64,000 nucleotides of DNA from Castanea sativa (taxonomy: Eukaryota > Streptophyta > Magnoliopsida > Fagales > Fagaceae), in NCBI RefSeq assembly GCF_040712315.1, contig NC_134013.1, positions 59,339,501 to 59,403,500 of the forward strand, given 5' to 3'. The position numbers were made by a program, and so were the translations under genes. Every line of letters begins with the position of its first letter. Positions within the stretch are counted from its first letter, which is position 1. The notes under the pieces were generated by a model that saw nothing but the letters and a program-made list of their open reading frames with translations, searched no databases and was not told where the DNA came from. Shown here piece by piece: positions 34,100-45,229 of the stretch.

Positions 34100-34790
34100 T
34101 TTTTCCCAAGTAAATGATCCGAGGATCCAACAATACCAAGCTTCAGCTTGATACTTAGACGAATAAATTAAAAATTTTAATTTTCCCGAAGTAGATGATC
34201 CGAGGACCAGACGTAACTTAGGTTCTGTTTAACCCTTAGTAAAGAATATCAATTTAGACGAGGTATGTGGTCCGAGGATCCAGGCATACCAAGTTTCAGC
34301 TTGATACTTAGACGAATAAATTTAAAATGTTAATTTTCCCAAAGTAGGTGATCCGAGGACCAGACGTAACTTAGGTTCTGTTTAACACTTAGTAAAGAAT
34401 ATCAATTTAGACGAGGTATGTGGTCCGAGGATCCAGGCATACCAAGTTTCAGCTTGATACTTAGACGAATAAATTTAAAATGTTAATTTTCCCGAAGTAG
34501 ATGATCCGAGGACCGACGTAACTTAGGTTCTCGTTTAACACTTAGTAAAGAATATCAATTTAGACGAGGTATGTGGTCCGAGGATCCGTGCATACCAAGT
34601 TTCAGCTTGATACTTAGACGAATAAATTTAAAAATGTTAATTTTCCTAAAGTAGGTGATCCGAGGACCGTACGTAACTTAGGTTCTCGTTTAACACTTAG
34701 TAAAGAATATCAATTTAGACGAGGTATGTGGTCCGAGGATCCGTGCATACCAAGTTTCGGCTTGATACTTCGACGAATGAAGATAACGAA
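34100..34790. repeat. Tandem array in Tat element, 153-155-bp unit, about 4.5 copies
   Basis: The landmark acgaggtatgtggtccgagg occurs at 34,258, 34,411, 34,564 and 34,719. Each unit also holds cttgatacttagacgaataa and gatccgaggacc(a)gacgtaa. The first unit (from about 34,100) and the last are partial. It lies between integrase and the antisense ORF. Confidence 0.92.
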
Positions 34791-34879
34791 TATAATGTAG
34801 TTTACAACAAAGAACGGCCGAAGTGCCTTTTATTTAGTAATAGTACCTTCGTAGATTATTTACATTCCGTGGACGTTGT

Positions 34880-35982
34880 ACAACATTTTCGTCCAAATCC
34901 TCCAGATTGTAGGCCCCTATTCCCGCTACCGAAATAATACGATAAGGTCCTTCCCGCTTGGGCCCCAATTTTCCCCACGCAGATTCTTCATCGTGCCTAA
35001 AACTTTCCTTAGTACTAAGTCACCTCGGTCCAAGAGGTCGAAGTTTCACATGAGAATCATACCCCTCGCTTGAGCTTATGTTGATAATAAGCTAGTTGAA
35101 CCATGGCGCTTTCTCGCCGTTCCTCAACTAAGTCTAAGTTTCTCATTAACGTATCATCATTGCTATCTCGGAATAAAGGAGCTTTTCTTCAGGGTTGGGA
35201 ACCCAGTTTCTAAGGGGATTACTGCCTCGGCCCCATAAGTCATGGCGAAGGGTGTTTCTCCTGTGGATCTTCATGGTGTAGTTCTATACGTCCACAAGAC
35301 ATGTGGCAGTTCTTCCACCCACCTCCCCTTGGCGTCACCCAACCTCTTTTTGAGTCCGCTCACTATTACTTTGTTGACAGCCTCGGCTTGCCCATTTTCT
35401 TGGGGATAAGCCGGAGTGGAATATCTATTCGTAATGCCAAGATCACAGCAGTATTTTCGAAAGGCTTTGCTATCAAATTGTAAACCGTTATCTGAAATGA
35501 GAGTATGAGGAATGCCGAACCTGGTAACGATATTCTTCCATACAAACTTTTTTGCTTCCGTGTCTCGATGTTTGATAATGGCTCGGCTTCAACCCATTTG
35601 GTGAAGTAACTGCTCCCACGAGAAGCCACCGTCCGTTTCCCCTTGCTTTGGGGAAGGGTCCAACAATGTCCAAGCCCCATCGGGCAAAAGGCCATGGGCT
35701 AGATAGAGGATTCAGACTCCACCCGGTTGATGTATATTTGGAGCGAACCTTTGACATTGGTCACATTTCTTTGCATAATCTTGCGCTTCTCTCTCTCGCA
35801 TATTTGGCCACCAATAGCCCCGAGTAAGGGCCCCGTGAGCTAAAGACCTTCCTCCCGTGTGACTTCCGCAAATCCCTTCGTGTAACTCTTCCAAAAGTAG
35901 CTCCGTTGCCTCGGGGTGTATGCATAGCAAATATGGTCCCGAAAAGGAACGTTTGTACAATTTTTGGTCCTCTGACAACCAA
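34880..35982 (-). pseudogene. Tat element integrase, broken
   Basis: The minus-strand translation carries the HHCC zinc-binding module: HEGICGSH at 35,860-35,890, then YWWPNM and CDQCQRFAP. The core follows with WGLDIVGPFPKARG (first catalytic Asp), FTKWVEAEPL, and a degraded third part. The far end (34,925-34,985) still shows the WGKLGPKREGPYRI motif of the C-terminal chromatin/DNA-binding region. Frames change repeatedly. Confidence 0.85.
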
Positions 35983-36056
35983 ACGAGTGGCTTTCCCCGC
36001 GAACTTTATCTCGCTTCAGCCTTTTCTCCAGCAGGATGTCATTTCGAGAAATGTTA

Positions 36057-36560
36057 CTATTTGATCCATCCAACTAGGCCCCGTCCTAATTTGAAGAATT
36101 TGAGTGGAGTTACCATCCGTCCCAAAGGTTTCAACGTATCTTCAACGAGGATAACTCGTGGTAGACTTTGTGCCGAGGACGTCGCGAGCGTGGCTAATGA
36201 GTCGGCATGGGTGTTGCCACATCCGGATACATGCAATAGTAGAAATGACTCAAATTTAGATTGCATATACCCGACCCGGGTTAGGTATTCTCGCATTTTG
36301 GAATCCCTTGCTTCTAGCTTGCCTTCTACTTGGCCTACCACCAATAGTGAATCCGAGAACATCCGCACCGTCTTTCCTCCCATTTTATGAACCATGTTCA
36401 TCCCCGCGAGGACGGCTTCATACTCGCTTCGTTGTTGGTGGCCGAGAATCCCAATCTCAAAGATTTCTCAAAAGTAATTCCCTCCGGGGATATCAAAACT
36501 AGTCCGATACCCGATCCCCTCTCGATTTGCCGCTCCATCAACATGGACTTTCCATAATGG
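36057..36560 (-). pseudogene. Tat element second (archaeal-like) RNase H
   Basis: Frames here give WKVHVDGAANREG (first Asp of RNase H), FEKSLRLGFSATNNEA with a slip before YEAVLAG, then RMFSDSLLVVGQVEGKLEAR and GNTHADSLATLA. The last two hold the SDS and HADSLA acidic motifs. A second RNase H between the usual RNase H and integrase is diagnostic of Tat/Ogre-type elements (family knowledge). Confidence 0.85.
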
Positions 36561-36567
36561 AGGCCCT

Positions 36568-37900
36568 TCACACGAAATCATGTCTACGATTTTTTACCCA
36601 TGCCTTCTTGATAGTCTTCCAACGAAGGCTCGGCAAATTCCGCCACAAGGTCCGCGATGACCGTCCCTTTACGAGGTGCGGGGCATATACTTGATATCGA
36701 AAGCTCCTAGGACAGCTTCCCCATTTGGCAATTCTTCCCATATAATCTGCACTTTGCAGAATTGATTTAAGAGGGAGTTGTGTAAGAACAACAACCGTAT
36801 GAGACGGAAGTAATGGGGAAGTCTTCGTGTAGCATGTACCACCGCCAAGATAGCTTTCTCCAAAGGGCAAATAACTCGGCTCGGCCTCATGCAGAGATTT
36901 GCTTACATAATAAACCGGTCTCTGGATGTTATTGTCATCTCGGATAAGAACCAAACTAACAAGATGGTTAGCCACCGCAATATATGCAAACGAATCTCAT
37001 CAACCTCTCGGTCGAGACATAACTCGGTGGTCGCGAGAGATATTCTTTTAGCCGTTGGAAAGCTACCGCGCACTCCTCGGTCCATTCAAAACCCTTCCAT
37101 TTATTTAATAATTGAAAGAAAGGCCTACATCCGTCCGCGGACCGAGATATAAATCGGTTGAGAGCAAAGGCAATATACCGTTAGCCTTTGCACTTCTTTA
37201 GGATTCCGAGGTGGGTGTAAGTTGTTTATTGCCTTAACTCCGAGCAAGATTCACTTCAATTCCCCGGTGAGTCACCATATATCCTAGAAACTTGCCCGAC
37301 CCCACACCGAAAGAGCATTTAGAGGCATTAAGCCGCAATTTATACTCTCTTAGCTTCGAAAAGTGTTGCTCGATCTTCCGGTATGTGCGAAACTTCTTTA
37401 CTCTTTACCACCATATCGTCCACGTATACCTCAATAGTTTTTCCTAGCCGTGCCTCAAACATCCTCGTCATCATCCTTTGGTAGGTAGCCCCCGCGTTTT
37501 TCAAACCAAAAGGCATTACCTTATAATGATAATTTCCCGTAGGAGTGACGAATGCAGTCTTCTCCCCGGTCCTCAATGGCTAAAGGTATCTGGTGATAAC
37601 CTTGGAAAGCATCAAGAAAACTCATCCGAGGATGTCCAACGAGCGTCAACCAATTGATCAATTCGAGGCATCGGGAATGAGTCCTTTAGGCAAGCTTTGT
37701 TTAAATCTCGTGAAGTCTACACAAACTCTCCACTTCCCATTCTTCTTTTTCACCACCACCGTATGGGCTAACCATTCGGGATAAAACACTTCTTTGATAG
37801 CCCCCGCCGCTTTGAGTTTGAGCACTTCCTCCTTTACGGCTTCGGAATGTTCTTTTCGAGGACCTCCGAGGTGGTTGCCTCCTCGGCACTACGGTTGGAT
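36568..37900 (-). pseudogene. Tat element reverse transcriptase and RNase H, broken
   Basis: From the right, the minus strand shows EVLKLKAAGAIKEVFYPEWL and NGKWRVCVDFT. It continues with TAFVTPTGNYHYKVMPFGL and the catalytic box EVYVDDMVVKS (37,400-37,430). The RNase H connection reads FEWTEECAVAF, then RPVYYVSKSLHEAE and KAILAVVHATRRLPHYF. Most blocks are present in order, but small indels change frame about every 50-150 bp. Confidence 0.9.
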
Positions 37901-38234
37901 TGACCCTTAAATGATGACATATGAAGTTCGGATCAACCCCGGGGCCTCATACGCGTTCCAAGCGAACACATCCATATTTTTCTTTAAAAATAAAATCAGC
38001 TCGTCTTCTCTTCCCGTGGCAATTGAACTCCAACCGGAAGAACTTTTCAGATCATTGTCTATGATAATTTTCTCCAATTCTTCACATACCGCCTCATCTA
38101 CCTCGGCTATGGGAAGAGACTTTGATTGCTATGCTTCACCGTTAGCCGAGGACGGGGAGTCCGGTTCTCGGTCGACGTTGCACTGCGCGTGACACACCGT
38201 CGAGCCACGATCGACTCCCAAGTAACTCCACCAC

Positions 38235-38810
38235 CTAGTCTCCGTAATGAAATTTGATTTTGACATGCAAGGTTGAGGAAACAGCCCCTAACGCATGCAG
38301 CCAAGGTCTTGCCACAATAGCCGTATAGGGAGAATAAGCATCGACCACGATGAAATCTACGTCTACCACCTCCGACTGATTGCACAGGGGCCTAATCGTC
38401 CCTTTGGAACGACAAACTCTCCCTTCGAAGCTTATCAAGGGTGAGTCATATGGCATAAGATCTTCAACTCTTAACTTCAAGCCTCTAAATAGGTCGTGGT
38501 ACATGATATCCGCACCACTACCTTGATCAACCATTACCCTCTTTACATCATAGTTCCCTATTCCGAGGGTTACCACTAAGGCATCATCATGAGGCTGGAT
38601 GGTCCCCATCTTGTCCTCTTCGCAGAAACTTAGGACTGGCAGGATACTTGCCTTAATCCTCTTCGGCCGATCCCGTGACTCCTCGGCAAATGTTCGAGCA
38701 ACCGACATTACCCCGAAAGGAGCCGAGCCGGCCCTACCAGGTGCTGCAAAAATGACATTGATAGTACCTAGAGGAGGTCCGGATGAAGGACCGTCGTGGT
38801 TTGCCACTCC
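38235..38810 (-). pseudogene. Tat element aspartic protease region
   Basis: An open stretch on the minus strand includes RVMVDQGSGADIMYHDLF. The Asp-x-Gly-Ser-x-Ala-Asp-Ile pattern is the Tat variant of the retropepsin active site. SPLISFEGRV and PYTAIVARPWLHAL follow, the second half of the fold. A break after this stretch separates it from the reverse transcriptase. Confidence 0.85.
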
Positions 38811-38864
38811 CGATTGGTTTCCTCGCCCGTTGGGTTGGTACGAAACCGCTTCAGCTTTCCCTCT

Positions 38865-40140
38865 TTAACCAATTGTTCCGTGATGATTCCACAAAGTGCG
38901 ACAATCCTCGGTGGTATGACCTCTCTCCCGGTGATAATGGCGGAGATTTTGGTTGCGTCTCAAAGGGTCTCCCGCCATTTTATTCGGCCATTTGAAAAAA
39001 GGCTCATGCCTTATTTTCTCCAACACGTTGCACCGGCTCCCCGAAGACGGTGTTGACCACTTGTGGGGGTATGTGACCACTGCCCGGAAAAATCCCGCGT
39101 AGGCCTATTGTTGTTGTATCGGTCCGACCCGAAATCCCTCCTTTCTTGTGGGATAACCTTCGCCTTGCCTTTTCCCGCTCGCCGATCTTCCTCAACCCTT
39201 TTGTACTCGTCGATGCGATCCATCGGCCGACGTACGCTTCTTACAGGCTACTTCGTCAAGGATTTCCTCAAGTCATGCTCCGTTGGTAGGCCGACCTTGA
39301 AGGTCCTTATGGCTACATCGTCAAAGTCTCCGTCGATTTCGTTGAACATTTCCCAATATCGGTCCGAATAAGTTTTCAGGGTTTCCCCTTCGCTCATGGC
39401 CATGGATAGTAAAGAATCCAATGGACGAGGAACTCTACTGCACGTGATAAAGCGAGAACCGAATGCTCTAGTAAGCTCTTTGTAAGAATCAATGGAGCCT
39501 GCCCTTAAGCCGTCAAACCATCTCATGGCTACGGGCCCTAGGCTAGAAGGAAAAATCTTGCATAACAAAGTTTCATTCCTGGAATGCACTGCCATTCTCT
39601 GGCTGAAATGGCTTACGTGCTCCACAGGATCCGTCCGACCATTGTAAAGAGTGAAGGCCGGTTGTGTGAAGCGCCGAGGTAACCTCCCTTCCTCCAATCT
39701 GCGCGCGAAGGGTGATCTGGAGATTTGGTGTAACGCTCTTCCCATTGCGTCATTTCCCAAGCCCCTAGGGGGTAGTCTCTGCCACGCCTTCCATGCAGAT
39801 TGTCTTCCTCGGAAGAGACATATTCACCTGGGGGAGTTCTGGATCTCCGCTCGTAATTGTCATCCTCGGATCCTTCCGAAGAGGGGTTAGAGACCGGAGG
39901 AGTTCTCCTTCTCCTCTCGTGACGCAGTCTCCTCTTTAGGCCGTCAATCTCTTTCTGCATGGCCCTGGCATTCCTCTCATAAGGAACTCTACTTCCTCCT
40001 TGCGAATGACTAGCACTTCTGATGGTGTGTGTAGTATGTACACTTCCTTCTCGGTTCTCTCCATGATCAGGATGTAAGGAGTGATCCTCACGCTGGGAGC
40101 CGACGGACTCTGCACTGCGTGGTGGTTCCGATCCTACCAT
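38865..40140 (-). pseudogene. Tat element gag, broken
   Basis: The start at MVGSEPPRSAES (40,140) is followed by an Arg-rich coiled region (KRRLRHERRRRTPP). In another frame comes the retrotransposon gag core (FTLYNGRTDPVEHVSHF, CKIFPSSLGPVAMRWF, EGETLKTYSDRYWEMFNEI; 39,248-39,700). Near 38,900 YHRERGHTTEDC is a degenerate zinc knuckle, with the first Cys replaced by Arg. At least two frame changes separate these parts. Confidence 0.88.
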
Positions 40141-40167
40141 GATGCCCTAAACTTCCTTAAAAACTAA

Positions 40168-40186
40168 ATTCCCACAGACGACGCCA
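40168..40186 (-). promoter_or_regulatory. Tat element primer-binding site
   Basis: Read on the minus strand, two bases after the LTR end, the sequence is tggcgtcgtctgtgggaat. It differs slightly from the tggcgccgtctgtggg form common in plant gypsy elements. It fixes the element's orientation. Confidence 0.7.
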
Positions 40187-40188
40187 AT

Positions 40189-40922
40189 TGTAAGGACACA
40201 ATTCAGGTTCCCAAACCACGACTAGGAGGAAAATGGGCTTGAAAGGCCTTTCTTCACAATGAATTTGTAGAGGATGGGTTTATAATTTAGATTTCAAGGA
40301 TGGCTTTAGACAATCACAAAAAGAACGGGCTTTGGGCCCAATGGAACAAAACAAAGAATCGTTTGCAAAGAGTAAGATGGAGAATTCCTCCTCGGACTGT
40401 TTCCGAGGATAGTTTCTAATAGTATTTCTCAAGTGTGGATACAAATATTGATTATCATACACTTTTTCTTTCTCAAAAAGCCTCCCTCTTCTTCGTATGC
40501 CTTCCCTCCTATTTATACTCCTCCTCTTCTCTTCATCATCTTCCACTTTATGGCCGCGACCCTCATTTTTGGATACTTGTCCCATCCATTCTTCCCTAAA
40601 GCCCGCTGGGATTTGGGACCAAGTTCCAAGCTCTATGCTCAGGTCCCATCCTTCCATCTATATTGTCAGCGTATCAATTACAGGGTCTTTAATATATGGG
40701 CGGTGGTAGCAGCTTTACTTTAGACATTCCACCGCTCTTTCTACTATCCTCCACGTATACTGTGTATCCTCGGCTTAACATTCCGAGGACAAATCTACTC
40801 CTCGGACGGTATGGGACACTTAAATACTCCACGATCATTTCGATGTTTTCGGATTTGGGTTTCTAGCCCAAAAGACCTTGTTGGGCCGTCCATTATAAAT
40901 TACTGGGCCCAATACCCCTACA
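40189..40922 (-). repeat. Tat element LTR (5' LTR in element sense)
   Basis: 734 bp, with the same ends as the left LTR. As the 5' LTR for the minus-strand transcript it carries the promoter. The primer-binding site lies just inside at 40,168-40,186. Confidence 0.95.
40510..40517 (-). promoter_or_regulatory. TATA box in Tat 5' LTR
   Basis: Minus-strand tataaata within gagtataaataggaggg. The same word sits at 30,141-30,148 in the other LTR. It is suitably placed to start the genomic transcript inside the LTR. Confidence 0.6.
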
Positions 40923-41282
40923 GACTTCATGTACTAATGAATTTGGACAAAATCATTAAATTAAATCATTTATTATTTACTAATAGATTTTACAATTGAA
41001 ATGTACCAAAGTAGCTCGAATGGATTAAAATGTTACACTGATGTGACTCAATAAGAACATAATAGCAATAAATGTTACATTTAAGCTTTTAAATACTATA
41101 TAGATGAATTAATTATACTATAAAACACTAACCAACTATAAAATCTATGGTCTCTTCTTCATGATTAGAAAAAATCTCATTTGTGGCCTGGTTTATGGGC
41201 TTACCTTGTCTAAATATTACTTTATCTCTAATTTTTATAATTTGTGTACTCATGCTTAATTAAAATCCTCGTTAGATTACAT

Positions 41283-42575
41283 TGTTAAATATTAGCATTG
41301 ATACACTATGTTGAATATGCTAGTATGGATGTAGAAGCGAAAGTATAAAGTATAGAGCATAATAATACATGAGGATTATATGGTTCAGCCTAACGGCCTA
41401 CATCCATGGAGGAAACCCTAAAAGGCTACATCAATAATATATTAGAGTGTAGTACAAATCCTGTGTTACAATGAATCATAGCATGTGTATATATATAGTA
41501 GACTAAACCATAGACTAATAGACTTTTAGTATAAGTAGGAGACTTGGCTTGCACACAAAGTAGAATTAGGCTTGGGCTTATGCTAATGGGCTAATATATC
41601 TCTAACACCCCTTCTCAAATTCAAAATGGAAGCTTGATGAAACCTTGAGATTTGATAAGGTTGAGAAGATCCATTGAATGAAGTTTGACACTGTGACGGT
41701 GGTTTGAGAAAGGTAATGGTCTTGCAGTGTTGATGTGACTTCTATCGGTAGCATGACTATATCGAAGAGTTTTGGTGGCAGCAGTGGGAAACCAAAGAAG
41801 ATGAATGCAGCGAAGAAACGTCGAAGAAGACAAAGATTGCTCTTAATATACCGTAAGGACAGAAAACCATGGCCACAAAAAGGTGGCTTTAATACCATGT
41901 TAAATATTAGCATTAATACACCATGTTGAATATGCTAGTATGGATGCGGAAGCGAAAGCATAAAGTATAGAATACAATAACACACGAGGATCACATGATT
42001 CAGCCTAACGGCCTACATCCACGGAAGAAACCCTAAATGGCTCATCAATAATATATTAGAGTGTAGTACAAATTATGTATTACAATGAACTATAACATGT
42101 GTGTTGGGGGGACTACAATTTGACTCCCTACAACCACTTTAAAAACAGGCCCACGTGGTGCGATGTTGAATGCCATAAAATATTTGAGTGTCTTCCTCAT
42201 CACTAATTGGTTTTGAAGTGAAATGGTACAGCTCACGATCCTACAAATGGTATCAGAGCTAAGGTCATGGGTTTGAGTCACGGGAGAGTTATTATGAGGG
42301 AGGGATTGTTGGGGGGACCACAATTTGACTCCCTACAACCACTCTAAAAACAGGTCCGCGTGGGGTGATGTCAAATGCCATAAAAAATTTGAGTGTGTCT
42401 TCCTCATCACCAATTGGTTTTGAGGTGGAATGACATAACTCACGGTCCGACAATGTGTATATATAGTAGACTAAACCCTAGACTAATAGACTTCTAGTAC
42501 AAGTAGGAGACTTGGCTTGCACACAAAGTAGAATTAGGCTTGGGCTTATACTAATGGGCTAATATATCTCTAACA
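41283..42575 (-). mobile_element. Small non-autonomous LTR element (TRIM/LARD-like), 5-bp TSD
   Basis: LTR 1 spans 41,283-41,607 (325 bp; tgttaaatattagc...tctctaaca). LTR 2 spans 41,898-42,575 and equals about 322 bp once the nested TRIM is removed. The target duplication is tacat on both sides (41,278-41,282 and 42,576-42,580). Orientation is minus: tggtattaaagcc (element sense) adjoins LTR 2 as primer-binding site, and ttgagaagggg adjoins LTR 1 as polypurine tract. The 290-bp interior encodes nothing. LTRs differ by roughly 8% by eye. Confidence 0.88.
42102..42452 (+). mobile_element. 351-bp minimal TRIM nested in the LTR of another element
   Basis: Direct terminal repeats are 42,102-42,245 (144 bp) and 42,307-42,452 (146 bp), both tgttgggggga...ca. 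They enclose only 61 bp: primer-binding site tggtatcagagc (42,248-42,259; initiator Met tRNA) and polypurine tract gagggagggat (42,296-42,306). The perfect target duplication is atgtg (42,097-42,101 and 42,453-42,457). It sits inside LTR 2 of the 41,283-42,575 element, with the split LTR sequence continuing on both sides. Confidence 0.92.
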
Positions 42576-42580
42576 TACAT

Positions 42581-43020
42581 GTTATAAGTTGGCATTAGAA
42601 TTCCAATCTATTGCAAGGTATTCTTTATAACTTTTTTTTTTCTCATTATTATCAAAGATACTTAAAAGCCCTATAATCGAATTTTGAATGCTTCATATGG
42701 GTTTCTGTTTTTATTACAACTAGTCATAGACTTGCAAGATGCACAAAAAATTTGACGATTTATTTTTTTTTGTTAAGTAAAAAAATGAAAATAGTTTATA
42801 AGATTTATAAGTGCTAGTCCTAAACCCTTTTTAAAATGATGTTATTATTTTCTAATAAAGTACAGTTAGTACGATATATTAGATTTTCTAAATTAAGCTG
42901 TTTGTATTTGTTATTTGAAAGTGTTTTAATTTTGAAAGAATTTTTTTTAAGGAAACATAATGCATATTTACATTTAATTATTATATAACCCAAACATGGT
43001 GCAAATGCTTTTACCCCAAA
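42581..43020. other. No recognisable feature
   Basis: AT-rich DNA. From 43,021 it resembles 16,466-16,545, the probable far edge of the duplicated PI-PLC block. Confidence 0.45.
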
Positions 43021-43408
43021 TAATAATAAACAACATAACGAGGTAGCATATAGGCTTTTTCTATAACATATTCATCTCTCATAAACTTCATGATGGAACT
43101 TAAATCTTATGGTGGTCCACGTTTATCTCATGGTTGCAAGCTGATGAAGTTGATCCATTCTGCAAAACGAAGGAAATCAAACTTGTGAGAATTTCCACCA
43201 TGTATCGGATATGTAACTGTCAATGTAAAGTAGTACAAGTGGGTTCAATTCCTAGATTTGAGGTGTTATTACATGCATTTGGTGCGTGTGTATAACCACC
43301 CTCTCACATGGGGTAGATACATGCACATAATGCATGATATATTTTCTTAGAAAGGTAGTAGACTAGTAGTTCAAAGGGCAAAGCAAGATTGTTTTAGAAT
43401 AGTCCTAT

Positions 43409-43450
<42 letters not shown>
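43409..43450. repeat. (CA)n(TA)n microsatellite
   Basis: Compound dinucleotide run in intron 7 of PI-PLC copy 2. Confidence 0.95.
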
Positions 43451-43840
43451 GAGTTGGGTTTAAGTTACACTTGGTGTAATTTTAAGCGATATTACAACAC
43501 TTAATAACTTATTATTAAATGTGAATTTTGACAAATCTAACGTTGGATTACATTATATTCATATACTCTCCATACTTGCAAAATTTCACGGTGATAAAAA
43601 ATTAGTAGTCATATTATCAAACAATTGTTTGAATTCAAGTTTTTGTAGTTTAAAATAATTTAGAAGATGAGTTTATGGATAACATGGTAAATAATATCCG
43701 ATTGGCATGAAAATTGGCATGCATGTTAAGCACATATAGAACACGTAATTCAACGGTGGGATTCTTAAAATATGAATTTAATAACAAATTATTGGGTAGT
43801 GTACCATTGCTTAGAATTACACCAGGGGTAACTTGAACTT

Positions 43841-43841
<1 letters not shown>

Positions 43842-43893
<52 letters not shown>
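43842..43893. repeat. (CT)n microsatellite
   Basis: About 26 perfect CT units in intron 7 of PI-PLC copy 2. Confidence 0.95.
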
Positions 43894-43895
<2 letters not shown>

Positions 43896-44685
43896 GATAT
43901 ATATATAAAACCAAATTAGACTTTTGACCTTTAAATTTGAAGGTTGTTTTTATTTTGACCATTTACTTTTTCAAAATTTTCATTTTGACAATTCATATTT
44001 AATTCCTTTTTTATATTAACCATGTCATTTACTTTGGTTAACAATTTGATGACACGTGGCATTATATAAGTTTTTTAACTTAATAGACGCCACTTGTTTC
44101 TAAAAAAAAAAAAGACGCCACTTATTTAGCACTTAATGGTTTGATTACCAAGTTGATACATAAGAATGGAATCTAAAAGTTTTTGAAGTGAGAAAATGTG
44201 TCGAAACATTTGTTAATAATACTAAAGATGATTATGATGATGATGCCATTAATATCTCTTACCAGTTACCACACATTCATGGACATCATCACAACCGCAC
44301 AACAATTCTCCGTTAATATTGTCCAAAGCTTGAAATACTCCACCTCCGTTGCTTCTCTGCATTAAATTAGGAAACAGATAATAATAATAATAATAAAAGT
44401 TAATAAACCCAAAGATGAACGGGAGATTGTTCTACCTTTTGTAATTAAACTTGAACTGGACAAACTCAAAGTGATCGATGGTAGTACTTGGCTCTTTAGA
44501 AGCCATTACTTTGACTCTTTCAACATGTATGAAATTCACTAGTGTATCTTTTTGGATTTGAGAGCATGACCTTCATCAATTGGGGACGGTTCTTGACCTT
44601 GACGTACTGAGAGATGGTATTAGTTGGGAAAGTATTTAAGGATACAGGTTACAAATGTCCTTATGGTCCAATTACAAAGTGCATG

Positions 44686-45218
44686 TGTAAAAACTAAGAA
44701 ATGTAAATAGAATTGAGAGGATTTCATTGATTGAGAAAATGAATTACAAGAGTTGAAAAAGAATGAAGTCAATACATAAAGTGCTCTGTTTTATGTACAC
44801 ACAAAACTATAACCAACTCCCTAAGGTGCCAAAATCAGTTATTGGAAACTTCTAGAAACTGTACACGTGTCAGTCTTTGAGTAACAACCTCATTGATTCA
44901 TGGAATTAACTCCTTCAATGATCTTGGATGAAGAATTCATGATGTGGCACTGCCTCAATTAGTTCCAATACTTCTGCGCTAATTAAGGCATTCGATGCAA
45001 GCTTCATGCTCTAAGCAATGCACTCTTCATTAGCAAATGCTGCACTACGTGCTACCCTCGTGGCTTGACCAATGCATTTAACATTAGCAACTGATGCACT
45101 ACCTGCTACTCTTGTGGCTTGGCTAATGCATCTCTCATCAGCAACTACTGCACCACTTGCTACCTTTGTGGCTTGGGTTATGCAACTCTGCTGTGGGATG
45201 TTGCTTGCACTTTTAACA
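44686..45218 (-). repeat. Copia-1 LTR (3' in element sense)
   Basis: 533 bp. It contains four-fold gc-rich words of the type gcttg(a/g)(c/g)(c/t)aatgca (45,020-45,190), a small internal repeat of about 60 bp. Confidence 0.92.
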
Positions 45219-45229
45219 CTCCCCCTCAA

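Larger units (their letters stand above)
29820..40922 (-). mobile_element. Tat-like Ty3/gypsy LTR retrotransposon, 11.1 kb, with antisense ORF
   Basis: It is bounded by two 734-bp LTRs (tg...ca ends) and the perfect 5-bp target duplication gactt (29,815-29,819 and 40,923-40,927). Coding order on the minus strand is gag, protease, reverse transcriptase, RNase H, a second (archaeal-like) RNase H, then integrase. A 153-155-bp tandem array follows, and an antisense (plus-strand) spliced ORF lies before the 3' LTR. Dual RNase H plus an extra antisense ORF between integrase and the 3' LTR is the architecture of the plant Tat/Retand group (family knowledge). The LTRs differ at only about five positions with no indels, so insertion is recent. 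Yet gag-pol and the antisense ORF are broken by many small indels, so this copy is non-autonomous. Confidence 0.93.
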
